Positions 46,466-58,923 of a stretch of DNA of 64,000 nt are shown here, in pieces. Under the pieces are notes generated by a model. That model had not been told where the DNA came from. It ran no database searches and saw nothing but the letters and a program-made list of their open reading frames with translations. Source of the stretch: Anaeramoeba flamelloides (taxonomy: Eukaryota; Metamonada; Anaeramoebidae). Location: positions 14,389,001 through 14,453,000 of the forward strand of contig JANTQA010000070.1 of the NCBI GenBank assembly GCA_027625915.1, given 5' to 3'. The position numbers were made by a program, and so were the translations under genes. Positions within the stretch are counted from its first letter, which is position 1. The number at the start of each line of letters is the position of its first letter.

Positions 46466-47419
46466 AAATTTATATTTATTTCTTTCTTTTGATTTGGAAA
46501 AGTAATTATTGAAAAAATATTTCCCAAAAAAAAAAAAAACATAATTGATTGGGGTTCTGAGTAAAAAAAAAATATTAATCAATTTATATTATGTTTTTTC
46601 AAGTTATCGAGTACCCTAAATGGTTACTCTGAATTAATGCACATTTTAGTATTAAAACAATCAACATGAAATAATTTCTAAAAAATCTTTTAGAAAGTAA
46701 ATTTTAATTTTTATGGAATTATTGAATCTTTATTTACCATTAACTAAACAGCCTGTGATTTTACATTTAACCAATCACGAACTTCTTGAATCATTTGTAA
46801 AATAAAAGAAATGTATAAATTCATTTTAAACAACAGATACAAGAAATAGTATTCTTTAAATAAATGTTAATGAAAAAATTATTAGGATATTGAAAGATTA
46901 AATTTCAATTTTTTGCAATAAAAAGATCACGAAAAAGTTCATTTTTTTTTTTTAATCTTCTTTTGTAAATTGATTTGATGGCTTGGTAAGGGTGTGTTCC
47001 GATTTTGTAAATTATTCTTGGGGTATGTGGATTGATTTTAAAAATTATTTTTTTGAATTTAAATTTCTTTTTATGAACTGAAATTATCTAATTTTTCAAA
47101 ATGGTAACTTACCTGAAATAATAAATTGGAAAATTATATATTGATTTGAATTCAAAACTAAATATTAAATCTATTTAATAATTCACTTTTAAATTATTAT
47201 TAACAAATGAAAGAATCTAATATTTTAAAAATAATAAAAAAAATAAAACCAAAAAACTAAAAAAAAGTGAGTCACAATTTTTGAAATACACATTAAAGTT
47301 TTTTTTTTTCAAACATTTAATCAATTAGGTAATAGTTTATATCCAATTTAATATTTTCATGAATGGTTGATATTCGCTTGAGGGTATATTATTTTAAATA
47401 GAAAAAAAAAAAAACTCAA

Positions 47420-47600
47420 ATTAATTAGTTGATGGTATCGAACCATTTGATCGATCATAACTTATTACTAATAGAAATTTCAACAAACTATCAATATTTT
47501 TTATTTGTTCAATCCAAAAAAATTTTTTAAAACACCGGTAATTTATTAGGATTGATAATTATTCATTTTTTCTTGTGCTGATATATAAATAAAAATTAAA
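47420..47600 (+). repeat. Partial relative of MITE M1
   Basis: TTGATGGTATCGAACCATTT, GATCGATCATAACTTATTAC, AAATTTCAACAAACTATCAA and TATTTTTTATTTGTTC follow the order of the middle of the M1 element. The ends are not preserved. Confidence 0.55.
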
Positions 47601-48239
47601 AATAATTTTTAAGATTTCAATTCGATGATGGCTCTATTAGAGTATTTGTTCTAGAATTGATTAAAAAAGATTTTTTTTTATAAGAAAATTGAATTTTAGT
47701 TTATTAAACATTTGACTTAAATTTATTGTTAAGGATTAATTGTAAAGTGTTAAAATACTTTTATCTGTTCAAGAGTGACTTTGGTAGTTACTAAATTTAT
47801 AACTATTCATTCATAGAATTAATAAACACAGACTATAGGGGGTTTTTAAACTTCATTTAGTTTTCTGAAATAAAATTGAAATAAAGTAAAAAAATGGTAA
47901 CAGAAAATAAAAAAAATGAAAGAATAAAATAAAAAATTATGAATTTAATTAATAGATAAGAAAAAAAATTAGAATTATTGTAATTATGATTTATTTATCT
48001 TGTTATATTTATCGAACCATTTAAATATGTGATTTCCCGCTGAAAGTACGTTGGATCATATTGATCAGGAATTATTCTCATTTAATTTCATTGATTTCTT
48101 TTATATTTTTTTTTCATGTGTTATTCATCTGTATTTGTATTATCAACAATCTGAAAACCACAATCGAAATTTGAATTGGAGTTTAGTTTCAATCAAAATT
48201 CATTTGAAAAAACAATTGAGAAAATTTTTGAATAGAGGG

Positions 48240-51200
48240 ATAAGAATATGTCTATTGGGGTTTTTTAAAGTTTTATTGAAAAATTTATTGATCGGACTTT
48301 TTCAAAATAACCCCAAAATAGAGACATTATTGTCCCTTGTGTACACGGTAAAATTGGAAAATTAAAATAATAATAATACATAAGAAAATGAAATTAACTA
48401 CTTTTTTCAATCCCAAATTCACAATTCTAAAAGAAATTAATTATTAACAAACAAACCTTTCCCCAATTGATTTAATATAGTTATTAGATATGTGTGTGAA
48501 AAATCTCGGGCGGAATTTTGTCAAACATTTAACTGAAAATAGTTATCAAAAGATTATTATTAAAACTATTGCTTTGATACCCAAAAGTGAACTTAGTGAA
48601 AGAACATTAGCCTTAGTTCGTTATTTAAAAAATAATTATAAAAAAGAACCAAAATTTACCAAAACATTTCAAAAATTATTAAACAACGGGTATGCTTTTC
48701 ATGAAGATCCTGAATTTGGAGGTGGATTAAACGAAAAAAAAATTTCCAAAAAAAATACACATAGCAATAATAATACAAAACATCCAATGATAAAAAGATA
48801 TGTGGTCACTTCTCAGCAAAGTTTATTCGATAAAAAGAAAAAAAGTGAAAAAAGGAGAAATGAAATGGAAAAAATTGAGATTGAAAAAAAATTAAAAAAA
48901 ATTAAGTTAAAACTTGGCCTACTAAAAGAACTACTCATGTCAATTCACGAATCTGAAAATGTGTCTAATGATCCTCTAGTCGGTGCGCTGATCAAGAAAT
49001 GTAAAAAACATCGCGATCAACTTCAAAAAATGGTATTGTCAACCCAAGATGAACATTTACTTGGTCAAATATTAATTATGAACGATAAATTAAATAATGC
49101 AATAGAATGGTATACAGAAATGTTGGATTCAGATAGTAACATCACACTTTTTTTAATTTTTTTTTTTTATTGCTATATTTTATTTTCGAATTCTTAATTT
49201 AATGGTTTTGAAAAGGTTTACTAAAAATTTGAAAAAAAAAAAAAAATTGTATTTTTTTTATATATCAACTAGAGAGAATAATTTATTGGGGTATAAGGCA
49301 TTTCTAAAAAAGTTGAACATTTTTTTTTTTTATTTCAAATAATATTTTAATGTAAATTAGTTTCATTCGTAAAATATTGTTATACGAGGAATAGTAATGG
49401 TAGCCCAAATTAAATCAGTTACAATTATGTCTTTCAAAATATTTTCATTAGAATTTATCTAAACATTAAAAAAAAAAACAATTTTGATTTCCAAAATAAT
49501 TTACAACAAAGTTCAATAAAAAAAAAGAATAATATAACCATTATCCAAACAATTTTTTAAATAAAAACAAAAAGTATTAAATAAAATACTGTTCTGTGTT
49601 TTTCATCCTATTGGAAATTTTAACAAGATTAAACTTATTTGCAAACAATTTTTTCAACATTAAAAAGAAGAAACTATCATTTATTTTTATAAACTTTGTT
49701 TCTGTCAAAAGAGTATCCAAAAAAAAATCATTATTTTTCAAATATCAAATTATTTTTTATAATTGGCCTTTAAAGATTAAATAAGAAATAAGTGGAATAA
49801 TATATATTCAAGAATAGTTGATATCCGTTTATAAAGTAAAACTAATAAATCAATAAATATTCTTGAAAAATGAAAAGCATAACATTCTTATTTAACCATT
49901 GAAAAAAAAACTCTTTATTTTGATCTGCAATAGAATATCAAATAAAATCGCAATATAAATCAATATTATTATTCTACAATTATTTTAAAAGTTTCAATAA
50001 TATTAGAATAACTCATTTTTACTTCATGATTATTTGTTCTTGTGATAAAAAAAATAGAAAAAAAAAAAAAGACAAAAATTGATTTCAATTTTAGAAATTT
50101 CCAAAATAATTATTTTTCTTCTATTATCCTCATCCAAACCCTTTAAATGCATGTAATTCATCCCATTACAATTGAACCCTTTTGGCTGGAAAATGGTTTA
50201 TATTAAAAATATCATACAAAATTGAGATGATAAACTTTCATATCTTGTTTATTAGAAAAAAGATCTTTGGAACAAACAACTTGAATGATTATGGGGTATA
50301 TATTAATGATTGAAAACTTATTTATGATAAATAATATTTTTATTAGCTTTAATGATGGGTGTTTTAAATGAATTTCCCTGATCTATTAAAAAAATTATTA
50401 TTTTATTTTGGTTCGGGTGTATTCTATCCTTTATCCAAAGAATAAAATAAATTATTTTTTTCTTTTTTATTATATTGTTATTTTTACTATTTTTATTTTG
50501 AAAGTACCCACAAAGTAGTAACTAATATTTATATTGATTTATGGGGAAATTATTGAATTTTAATGGGTTATTATTAGTTTGGTCAAATATATGTCTTATA
50601 TTAAAACTAATTGGATAATTGTTTTCTTATGATGTATTTTTAATAACTTGGATAATGAGGTTTTTAGAGGAAAACAAAAAATAAAAACTAAAAAAAAAAA
50701 TCCATCAATTTTTTCAAATATAATTGATTTTAATCTTTGAATAAAAGATCATATACACCCAAAACAATATGATAGGATAGCATTTATATTGTATTTGGTG
50801 AATTCATTGAGTATGTAAATCCTTAAATAATTTCATTAGAATCAATTTTAACAAAGATTTTTTACAATAAATTTATCCAACTTTTTTTTGAAATGTCTAT
50901 ATAAGGTATTACAAAAAAATGGGGTACTTTTTTTCAGATTTCAAATTAAATTTTCTTTTTGTTATAAGTAATTTCATTTGTAATTTGGTACTATAAAATT
51001 GAAGTTGATAAAAATATTGATTGAATCAGTATATATTGTAATTATTTCAAAATATTTTCAAAAGATATTTTCAAAAAATTAAAAAAATAACATTTTTTTT
51101 TGAAGAAAACAATGTACTACCAATTTCAATAAAAAACTGGAAATATTGAAAGAATATAAATAAAAAACATTTTTAAAAAATAAAATACAGTTCCGAGTTT

Positions 51201-52416
51201 TTCCATTCTTTTTGAAATTCTTTCAAGATTAAACCATCTTCGGAAAAAAAAAATTATGATTAAAAAAAATAATAAACCCCAATTTTCAAACTAATAAAAA
51301 AACATCAAATAATATTAAGATGAGACACTTTGATATATTTTTATTAAATTAATATAATATAAATAACCAAATTGAATTATTATGAGGAATCTATTAATGA
51401 TTAAATTATAATTTATGATTTTTAAATAGTTTTATTAAAATTAAGTTTAATAAAGATATTTAAAAATAAAATTGCTCTAGTTTTTATATAATAGTTAATA
51501 TGTAATGAAAAATTTTCTATTAAAAACATTATAAAGTTGCTAATTTTAATTTTTATAAATTTTGAGATTGAATTAAATTATTATTCTAAATTTATAATTA
51601 TTTTTAATCATAAAAAAATAAAATAAAATAAAAATTATATATGTGATTTTAAAAGATAAACCAGAAATTAAAGAAAGAAATGATTATAATAATGAGAAAA
51701 AACAAAAAATTTCAACTAAAAACGAGGAATTTAAAAAACAAAACAAAAATATTTATATGGACGATCTGAATATAGATGATTTTACTAATCATGCAATGAC
51801 CATACAAACTAATAATTCCAAGGGAAATACATATCAAAATATTCAAACAACCACCCAAAATACATCAAGCATTAATGAACTAATAGATCTTGGGTTGGAC
51901 TTTCTTGGAACTTCAAGTGGAAACTCAAAAGAAAATAGCAATATAGAACTCTCTTCAAATAACAAGCAAAGTTACAATCATGATCCAAATGACAATAATC
52001 CATTCCGAAAAAAGGGGAATAATTATTACAGACAAGATCCAAACGTCTCAACAGCCAATAATAATGAACATAATACAGAGCAAAACATTATTCCAAATCA
52101 AAAGATAAGTTTACTAAAACCACAAAGAAATATTCAAAAAAAGACGAAACCCATGATTGGGTTAAAAAAAAGGAACACAAATAAAAATTCCCCTTTCAAT
52201 TTTGATTCTTTACTTGAAAAAGAGTATCAAAAAGATAAATTCCTTGAAAAGAATAAGCCAAGAATGACCCACATTGAAAAAATGGAACAACACCTAAAAA
52301 GAATGCAAAATATTGGAAATGGTATGTACCAGGATGATGAAGATGATGATGATTTTAATGAATTTTTTACGACAAGAAGAAAAAAATTTTCAAAATATAT
52401 AATTGATAAAAATTAA
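48240..52416 (+). CDS. VHS-GAT domain adaptor (TOM1/GGA-like); 5' end unresolved
   Basis: Predicted endosomal ubiquitin-sorting adaptor. Exons supported: the end of one at 48347 (QNNPKIETLLSLVYT), then 48481-49135 and 51656-52416. The junction T|LLDMCVKNLGRNFVKHLTEN restores the VHS core, compare LLETCVKNCG in TOM1. VHS continues to LLNNGYAF. A charged linker precedes a three-helix GAT domain (LLKELLMSIHESENV, LIKKCKKHRDQLQKM, EHLLGQILIMNDKLNNAIEW), the part that in the family binds ubiquitin and Arf or Tollip. Joining 49135 to 51656 keeps the frame (DSD-N-KPEIKERND) and adds a 253-residue Asn-rich tail with SINELIDLGLDFLGTSSG, which resembles clathrin-box or DLL-type motifs. That intron is 2520 bp. 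The first VHS helices are not resolved: the frame up to 48347 has no ATG, and helix-like text (SFIEKFIDRTFSK) occurs in another frame. A missed exon or an indel near 48250-48310 are both possible. Confidence 0.75.
49136..51655. other. Probable 2.5-kb intron of the VHS-GAT gene, or intergenic gap
   Basis: Extremely A/T-rich and without coding signal. It holds two related segments (about 49490-49640 and 51100-51240, sharing ATAAAATAC.GTTC.G.GTTTTTC and CAAGATTAAAC) and a reverse relative of 33290-33420 at about 50100-50220. If the 51656 exon belongs to a separate gene this is an intergenic region instead. Confidence 0.55.
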
Positions 52417-52822
52417 TATTTGATCTTTTATATAACCATTTACTTATTTTTTTTTTTTTTTTTTTGATTTATAGCCTTTTTAATTTCTCAATTCTGATTT
52501 GGACATTTTTAAAAAAAATGTAACCCTATAGTTTTTCAAAATTATCTAAAAAACAACTGACAAACTTCAAGAGACCAAATTTTGGCCTTTATTAAAATCT
52601 TTTGTTTTTTTGGTCACATTTTTTTAAAATGATCTATTGATTTTTATTATTTAATTTTATTTAAAAAAAAAATCCAAAATAATATATTTTCTTGAATAAA
52701 GATTCAAAATAAACAAATAAAAAAAAATATTTTTAAGCAAATATTCTTCATTTTTAATGAACAATATAATTTCTTTTTTTTTTTTTTTTTTATTGTTATT
52801 TTTATTTGGTTAATTTTAAAGG

Positions 52823-52990
52823 TTTATTCGCAGATCGTGGATTAAGGATATTATTAGAGGTTTTGATGATAACATATATGACCCTATGACCCAAAAAAAC
52901 ACTAAAAATGAAAAACTGATCAAATACTTTCCATTAAAAAAATTAAAAAAACTAAATGATAAAATAAAAATAAATAAAGTTTCAGTTTAA
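52823..52990 (+). CDS. Candidate terminal exon of an unidentified protein
   Basis: After a possible acceptor (AATTTTAAAG) a frame reads RFIRRSWIKDIIRGFDDNIY, DPMTQKNTKNEKLIKYF and PLKKLKKLNDKIKINKVSV, then TAA. Composition is more coding-like than the flanks, and the segment is isolated between poly(T) tracts. It could be a last exon of the upstream gene: a phase-2 donor would be needed and I could not find a convincing one. No family recognised. Confidence 0.3.
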   Translation, partial: FIRRSWIKDIIRGFDDNIYDPMTQKNTKNEKLIKYFPLKKLKKLNDKIKINKVSV

Positions 52991-53449
52991 CTTTTTCTTG
53001 AAAACATGTTTTGCCAAAATCATTGAATTCAAACTTGAAATTATGTATATTTTTAGATACACTATCTTGTTTTAACTCATTTACTAAAACAAATTCTAAA
53101 TTATGGGAATTTTCTTTTCATAAAAGGCACTAATTTGGTCTTCAAATGTTTTTTTTAGTTTTAAATGGTTAAATTAAAAAAAAGTTAAACTAAAAAGATA
53201 AACTCTCTCAAAAACCATTCTAATTTAATATATTAACTTATTCTTTGATTTCAAGCTTTTCTCAACCCGAATTTTTCAAAAAAAAATAAAAAAGTGCACA
53301 GTAATTTCAAAAAATATTTTCTGTATTCAAAAGTTGAAAGTGTTTTTATTCTAAAAAAAATTATCACAGTGGTTAATTGAATTAAGTTATGAAACTTAAT
53401 TTCGAAAAATATTAACAAGAAAAAAATAGTGCTTAATTTTATTAAGGAC

Positions 53450-55070
53450 ATATTATCATGATATTAACAATAAAATCGCAATAATATTAAAAAAATTACA
53501 ATTAGTCCAACTTTATCATGAAAAATCATAAAATTGCTATATTTCATATAATCGTGAAAAAATGAAATAATTATCTTTTTGAAATCACCTTAAAAAATCA
53601 CTTGAATTTTACAAAGTCTTGAGACTTTTACAAATCTTTTCAGCTTTAAAAATGTTAGAAAGTGTTTTCAAGATTTGTAAAGTCTCTTCAAGTGTTTGAA
53701 AGGTTTGAAAGATAGAAAACGTTTATAAAAGGTCATGAGATTTTTTAGAGTTGAAAAAAAATTTTTTTTTCTCATTTTTTTTTTTCAATTGCAAAATCTC
53801 CTGTTGAATTTTATGATCAAAATAATAATAACCCATTTCAACAATACACTTGAATATAAAATAGATGTGTTTTTTTAAAAATGGAATTATTATCTTCACA
53901 ATTAAATAACCAAAAAGAATAATGAGTAATTTTCCTTCTTATTGGTGATCGATCAAACAAAAAACTTTAAGGTTGAGTTGCGTTTTCTGCCCAATACAGA
54001 GATGTTCAAAGAAGAAAAAGAAGAAGGCAAATCTACAAAAACTATTAATAATTTGTGATAATGTGTCTATGCTCTCGTTGTGAAATCTTTTGAATAGTTA
54101 TCCAACTCCTTTCAGCTTTCCAAGAATATTGAAAATGTTTTCACCCAAGAACACATTCTTTTAAAGAACAGGTGAGATAGGTATGTTGTTTTAGAAGCTC
54201 TTTTATTCACACAATTTACAACATCAGGATTGACTCATAAAATATTTATTTCTCTTTAGTTCTTATTGTTGTTGATCAAAAACGATCAATAGGTTTGTCA
54301 ACCAAATCAAACGAAAATACAATAAAAGTCTTTGATCTAATACTTGATTGGATCAAGTATCTTTTTTGTTGTTTTTTCAAAGAATGACTTTTTTTCAATA
54401 AACTGTTTTTTTGATCAATAAAAATTTCTTTATGAAAAAATATTGCTGAATTAGCCCATAAACCCATCAACTATTATATTGCGATTACTTTTTAATCGTG
54501 ATATTTTGACATTTTCAGTCAATCCAAAGCTACCATGAAATTTTATCAATATCAAGTTTTGATGTTGATATAAATTTTTAAAAAGTTCAATATTCAGAAT
54601 AATAAAGCTCATATTGAAAAAAAAATTTTCAAAAAAAGTCAATATTCAAGAATTTTTTCTGATTTTCAAAAAATAAATTTTCAGACCCCAAAATTACTCT
54701 AAACATCAAAAATTCATTAAGAAATTGACATAAATTTTCCTCTAAAAAATGAATTATTTTTTCGATCACATTAGAAGAATATTTTTCATATCGACTCATT
54801 TATGAAAAAAATTTTTCAATATAAGCTTTCTTATTCTTATATTCTTAGATTTAAAAAACAATATCAATATCAAATTTGATATTGATAAAATTCCACGGTA
54901 GCCTTGGAACAGCTGTATCAGTATTTTTAAATAATTATCGTGATTTTATTGAATATCCCAATTTGTTATATTATCACGATAATATCGAATATGGTGGTTT
55001 TCTGAAAATATCACGATTTGGTAGAAATTATCGCAATTTTTGTAACTTTATCTTGAATTAAGCATATATA
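53450..55070 (+). mobile_element. Repeat D, copy 2, with a nested foldback element
   Basis: Alignable with 26880-27900 but more complete: ATTATCATGATATTAACAAT ... AAAATCGCAATAATATTA at 53450-53570 looks like the inverted counterpart of the ATCACGAT/ATCGCGAT-rich right end (54920-55060). The element may thus be bounded by degenerate terminal repeats. Relative to copy 1 it carries an extra 380 bp at 54528-54906. Confidence 0.65.
54528..54906. mobile_element. Foldback element (ends CCAAAGCTACCATGAAATTT) nested in repeat D
   Basis: The left end CCAAAGCTACCATGAAATTT with TATCAATATCAAG (54528-54561) is mirrored by TTGATATTGATAAAATTCCA and CGGTAGCCTTGG (about 54874-54906). The interior, about 310 bp, is non-coding. 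The corresponding place in copy 1 of repeat D (about 27733-27740) is uninterrupted, so this is a clean insertion. Confidence 0.8.
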
Positions 55071-56939
55071 TCATCAAAACCTCTATTGTTTGTTAAAAAC
55101 ATTCAAATTGGGTGATTCAGATGATTAAAAGACTTATTTAATTTTCATTTTTTTTGAAAATTAGTATAAGCTGCTAGACTTGATCTGCATAAAATTTACT
55201 AATTTGATTTATCCTACAACTCTTCTAATTTTAATAATTAGAAACTCTCTCATCATCCTAAAAAAATATTTTATATAAAAAAAAATAACAATTCACAATT
55301 TGAAAATATCCAAAATTGAAAGAGTAAGAAAGAAGTAAGAAGTTACTCGAAAGTATATAGGCTAATTGAATCATTATTGTAGACATTTTATTTTTTGTCA
55401 TTTTTTTAGCCCAGCCAGGAAAAAAATGATAACTCTTTTAAAAGTTTTTTTTGTTAAAAGTAATTTTTTTTTTTTAATATATCATTGTTATTATTAAGGG
55501 TTAAATGAAAGAATCGTTTAATCTGGTAATGAGAGAATTTTGAAGTGACTAAATTTGTAACTTCCAATTCAAAGTGCATCTAAAATAAACACATTCATAT
55601 AGGTATTTTTTTTTTATTTTAATCTAACCAATTAGAAAAAAACAAATGAAAGATCTCAATTTACATTGTTTATATTGTTGTTGGAAATTTCAACCAAAGG
55701 GTTTAAGAAACCAAACTACAGATATGCGTCTTAGACTTTATGAAGACTTTTTCAATTCAAAAAAAAAAAAAAAATTCAAACCAATGTAATAATTTAAAAT
55801 ACCAATAAGATTATTTACAGAATAATACAGTTTTTGTTTCAATATTAAACTATTTTTTGTCACATTTAATCCAACTTTTTGTGAAATTTTCGTAATCTGA
55901 CTCGCGTATTTTTATTTTTTTCTTTTTGTTTTAATTGTATCTTAAATCTGACTTTATACTTTTTCAAATAAAAAAAATGAAATTTCTATTTATAAAATGG
56001 GATATCAATATTTAAAAGGATAAAATTGTTTTTTTTTTTTGGTTCGAATTTATTCTTTATTTTTGTCCAAATTTAAGTGTTTGATTGGATTACATCAATT
56101 CATGTTCAAATGCAGGATTAAATGATTATTATTATGAGAATATAACCACTTCAAAATCGGCATCTTCTTGAGAAAATAGTTCTTGGAAATTTATTGAAAA
56201 TATAAATAACTTAATAAAAAGGAAGCCAAAGTTATCATTCTTTAGGTTTTTAATGTACATAATTATTGAGTAAATCCTTGAAATTAAAAAAATGAAAAAA
56301 TGGTTACTTTTGGGACTTCAAAATATGAATTTTTATAATCTGTAATACTGTTATTTTGAGTTTCTATTATTGGATTTGGGAAAGGAATTAAAAAAAAAAT
56401 TTCTAAAATGAAAAAAACTTTTTATAGTGATCATTAGTAAAAAATGTAATAAATTATTGTGAAATACTATTTATAATAGATTTTTTAGAGCAATATTAAC
56501 CATGTAAAACTAATCTAATTTACTTTCAATTGTAACATACTTTAATTAGAGACGAATATATAATGACGTTAATCCCTTAAGCTTTTAATTATAAAAAAAA
56601 AATTAAATGTGGGTGATTTGAAAGATTTTTAATTTAAATCAATTAGAAATTTAGGTTTTGTTACAAATTATTTTTATTAGATTAAAAATGTAAATTTGAA
56701 TATCACAAAATTTAATTTGGCATATTACTGATAAATTCGAAAAAATATAAAAATAATTTACTTTTCAATTTTCTTCCTTTTTCAAAATCTGATAACTCTA
56801 CTTTTAAAACAGTTCTTGACAAAGAATATTTTAAAGATCAGCTAATTTTACAACGTTTCTTTACATTTAAACCAATAAATTTCTTTATTACAAGCCAAGG
56901 TAAAAAATTTCCAAAATTGAAAAATGAAATAAATATTTT

Positions 56940-57740
56940 AAGGAAGTAGTATTTTTTAAAAAATAAAATGAAATCTTGTTGAAATCTCTTAAAAAATTGT
57001 TTTTTTTTTTTGTAATTTGTGTTTCAATTTATGAAATGGATGAGTTAACCTTATCTAAAGCAATATATTAATTTGAGTCTATTTTTGGAAATTCAGGATT
57101 CGCATGTTTTAACGATAAAAGTAAAAAAAGTAATCGGTGTACTTTTATTATCAATTAAGTTTATTCTTGAAAATGGTTAAATACTTTTTTATTATATGTT
57201 GGAAAGTCTTGATTTATGGTTGAAAATTTTTTATTTGGTTATTATTTTTAATGATTAATCTTTCAATTTAAATCTCAAATAATATACATAATCGGGGTAT
57301 AGGTGATTAAAATAACTTAAATTTTGATTCAAGCTTAACAAAAGTTTATCAATTAAATTGAGATCTATTATACAAATAAATTTTTTCTTTAATGCTTTAA
57401 AAAAGCTCTGATTTTCAAAAAATGAAAAAAAAAAAAAAATTTTTTTTAACAAATTGTTTGATATTATTTACAAGAATCCTTATAACAATTCAAATCATTT
57501 ATGAAATTAAAAAAAAGATTTTGAATTTTGAGGATAAAATTACAAAATTCCCAAATATCTTCAAGAAAAATTTCTTTTGAAAATTGAATTTTCATCTATA
57601 AACAAAAATACAATTTCATAGTAAAATTATTAAATAACTTTAAAACTTTAATAGTTATAATTATCATTCTGAAAGTAATACATTAATATTTTTCAATATG
57701 TAGAATAAAACAATTTTTTGAATAGATAAAAGAATAATTC
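56940..57740 (+). repeat. Dispersed repeat R1, copy 2
   Basis: Direct counterpart of 4330-5180 over about 800 bp, with matching order of blocks (AAATCTTGTTGAAATCTC, TTGTAATTTGTG, TATGAAATGGATGAGTTA, TATCAATTAAGTTTATTCTT, TTTACAAGAATCCTTATAAC, GAGGATAAAATTA). Confidence 0.7.
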
Positions 57741-58581
57741 CAAAAAAGAAAAAAAACTCTTTTTATTAATATTCCTGTAAAAAAGACTTGGTTTTGTGTA
57801 ATAATCATGAAAACAGTAATAAACAATGGTAAAAAAATTTTATAATGTAAGAAATAAAATGAATATCAATATTTCTTTCTCATTAAAATTGGAAAAAAAA
57901 ATTTGATCTTTCAAAAAAAAAATTTTCAATTATGGCTTTCTTAGTCAAGCAGAATTTTTTAACACTTGAGATCTACAAAATTTAAAAGTAGAGAATATCG
58001 CCAATAAAATAATTTAAAATTTTGCCCTGTTGTTGTAGAGTACTTTTCCCTTAAAACATTTTTGATTTTTCAGTACTGATAAATTCAAAAAAATATTTTC
58101 AAGTTTTTTACTTCAATTTCCCTTTAATTAGATTTGTTAAAATTGGATTAGAATAAAAATGGGTAAATCCATTTATTGGTTTAACTGTTCAGAAACCTGT
58201 GTAAAATGAGTTATCTTTTGAAATACTCTTTGCTAAAAACTGTTTTAAATGTAGAGCCAATGAATTTCCAAAAAGGAAATTGAACTAAAAAGTTTTTTAC
58301 CTTTATTTGAATTTATCAGTATTATTCAATTTGTTTATGCTATTCAGTACTAACCAATTTTATTTTCTTGTCTGAAATGAAAAAAAGAGTGTTTGTTCAA
58401 ATTTATTAGATCTTTAAAAAAGAGACTAATTATTAATCGTGTGTTACAATGCTTTCCCAATTTTGGAGAAAAAAGAAATCAAAAAAATTTGAAATTGAAA
58501 AGATAAATGTTTTGAAAAAAGTGAGAACAAAAAGGTAGATAAGTGGTTGCTCAAATTGTTTGGTTCATTCATTTTAAGTCG

Positions 58582-58642
58582 TTTTGACTACACACTTTTA
58601 AAACTTGTTGTTCCTCAATTTTTTAAAAGTGTGTAGTCAAAA
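58582..58642. repeat. Perfect 22-bp inverted repeat with 17-base loop
   Basis: TTTTGACTACACACTTTTAA plus AA at 58582-58603 is exactly complementary to 58621-58642. It lies about 280 bases beyond the stop codon of the eL31 gene on the other strand. It may be a mini foldback element or a 3' hairpin of that transcript. Confidence 0.85.
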
Positions 58643-58923
58643 AGAGTAAAGAGTAATCAAGAAAAAATTCGATTGCAAGTTATTAGTTATTCCTCAAGTG
58701 TGCTAGAGATCAATAAAAAGGAAGAAAGATCAAAAATAAACCAATAAATTGTTGTGTTATCTAATCACTTGAGTTGTTTTTTTTTATTTTGTTTTTTGCT
58801 TTTTCTTTGGTAAGTTTTTTTAAAAAAAAAAAAAAAAATAAGGAATAAGGGAGAATATTTTTAAAAAAACAAACACTTTCACTTATAGACCATTCTAAAT
58901 TTTCTTTTTTATAAGAAAAATTC

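Larger units (their letters stand above)
44091..48239. other. Intergenic repeat region upstream of the VHS-GAT gene
   Basis: It contains repeat E copy 2 with the M5 insertion, M6 copy 2 and an M1 relative (47420-47600). The rest is A/T-rich with no coding signal. Confidence 0.6.
52991..58923. other. Intergenic repeat region upstream of eL31 3' end
   Basis: Six kilobases with repeat D copy 2 (53450-55070), repeat R1 copy 2 (56940-57740) and a perfect hairpin at 58582-58642. The remaining A/T-rich DNA shows no exon. Confidence 0.6.
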
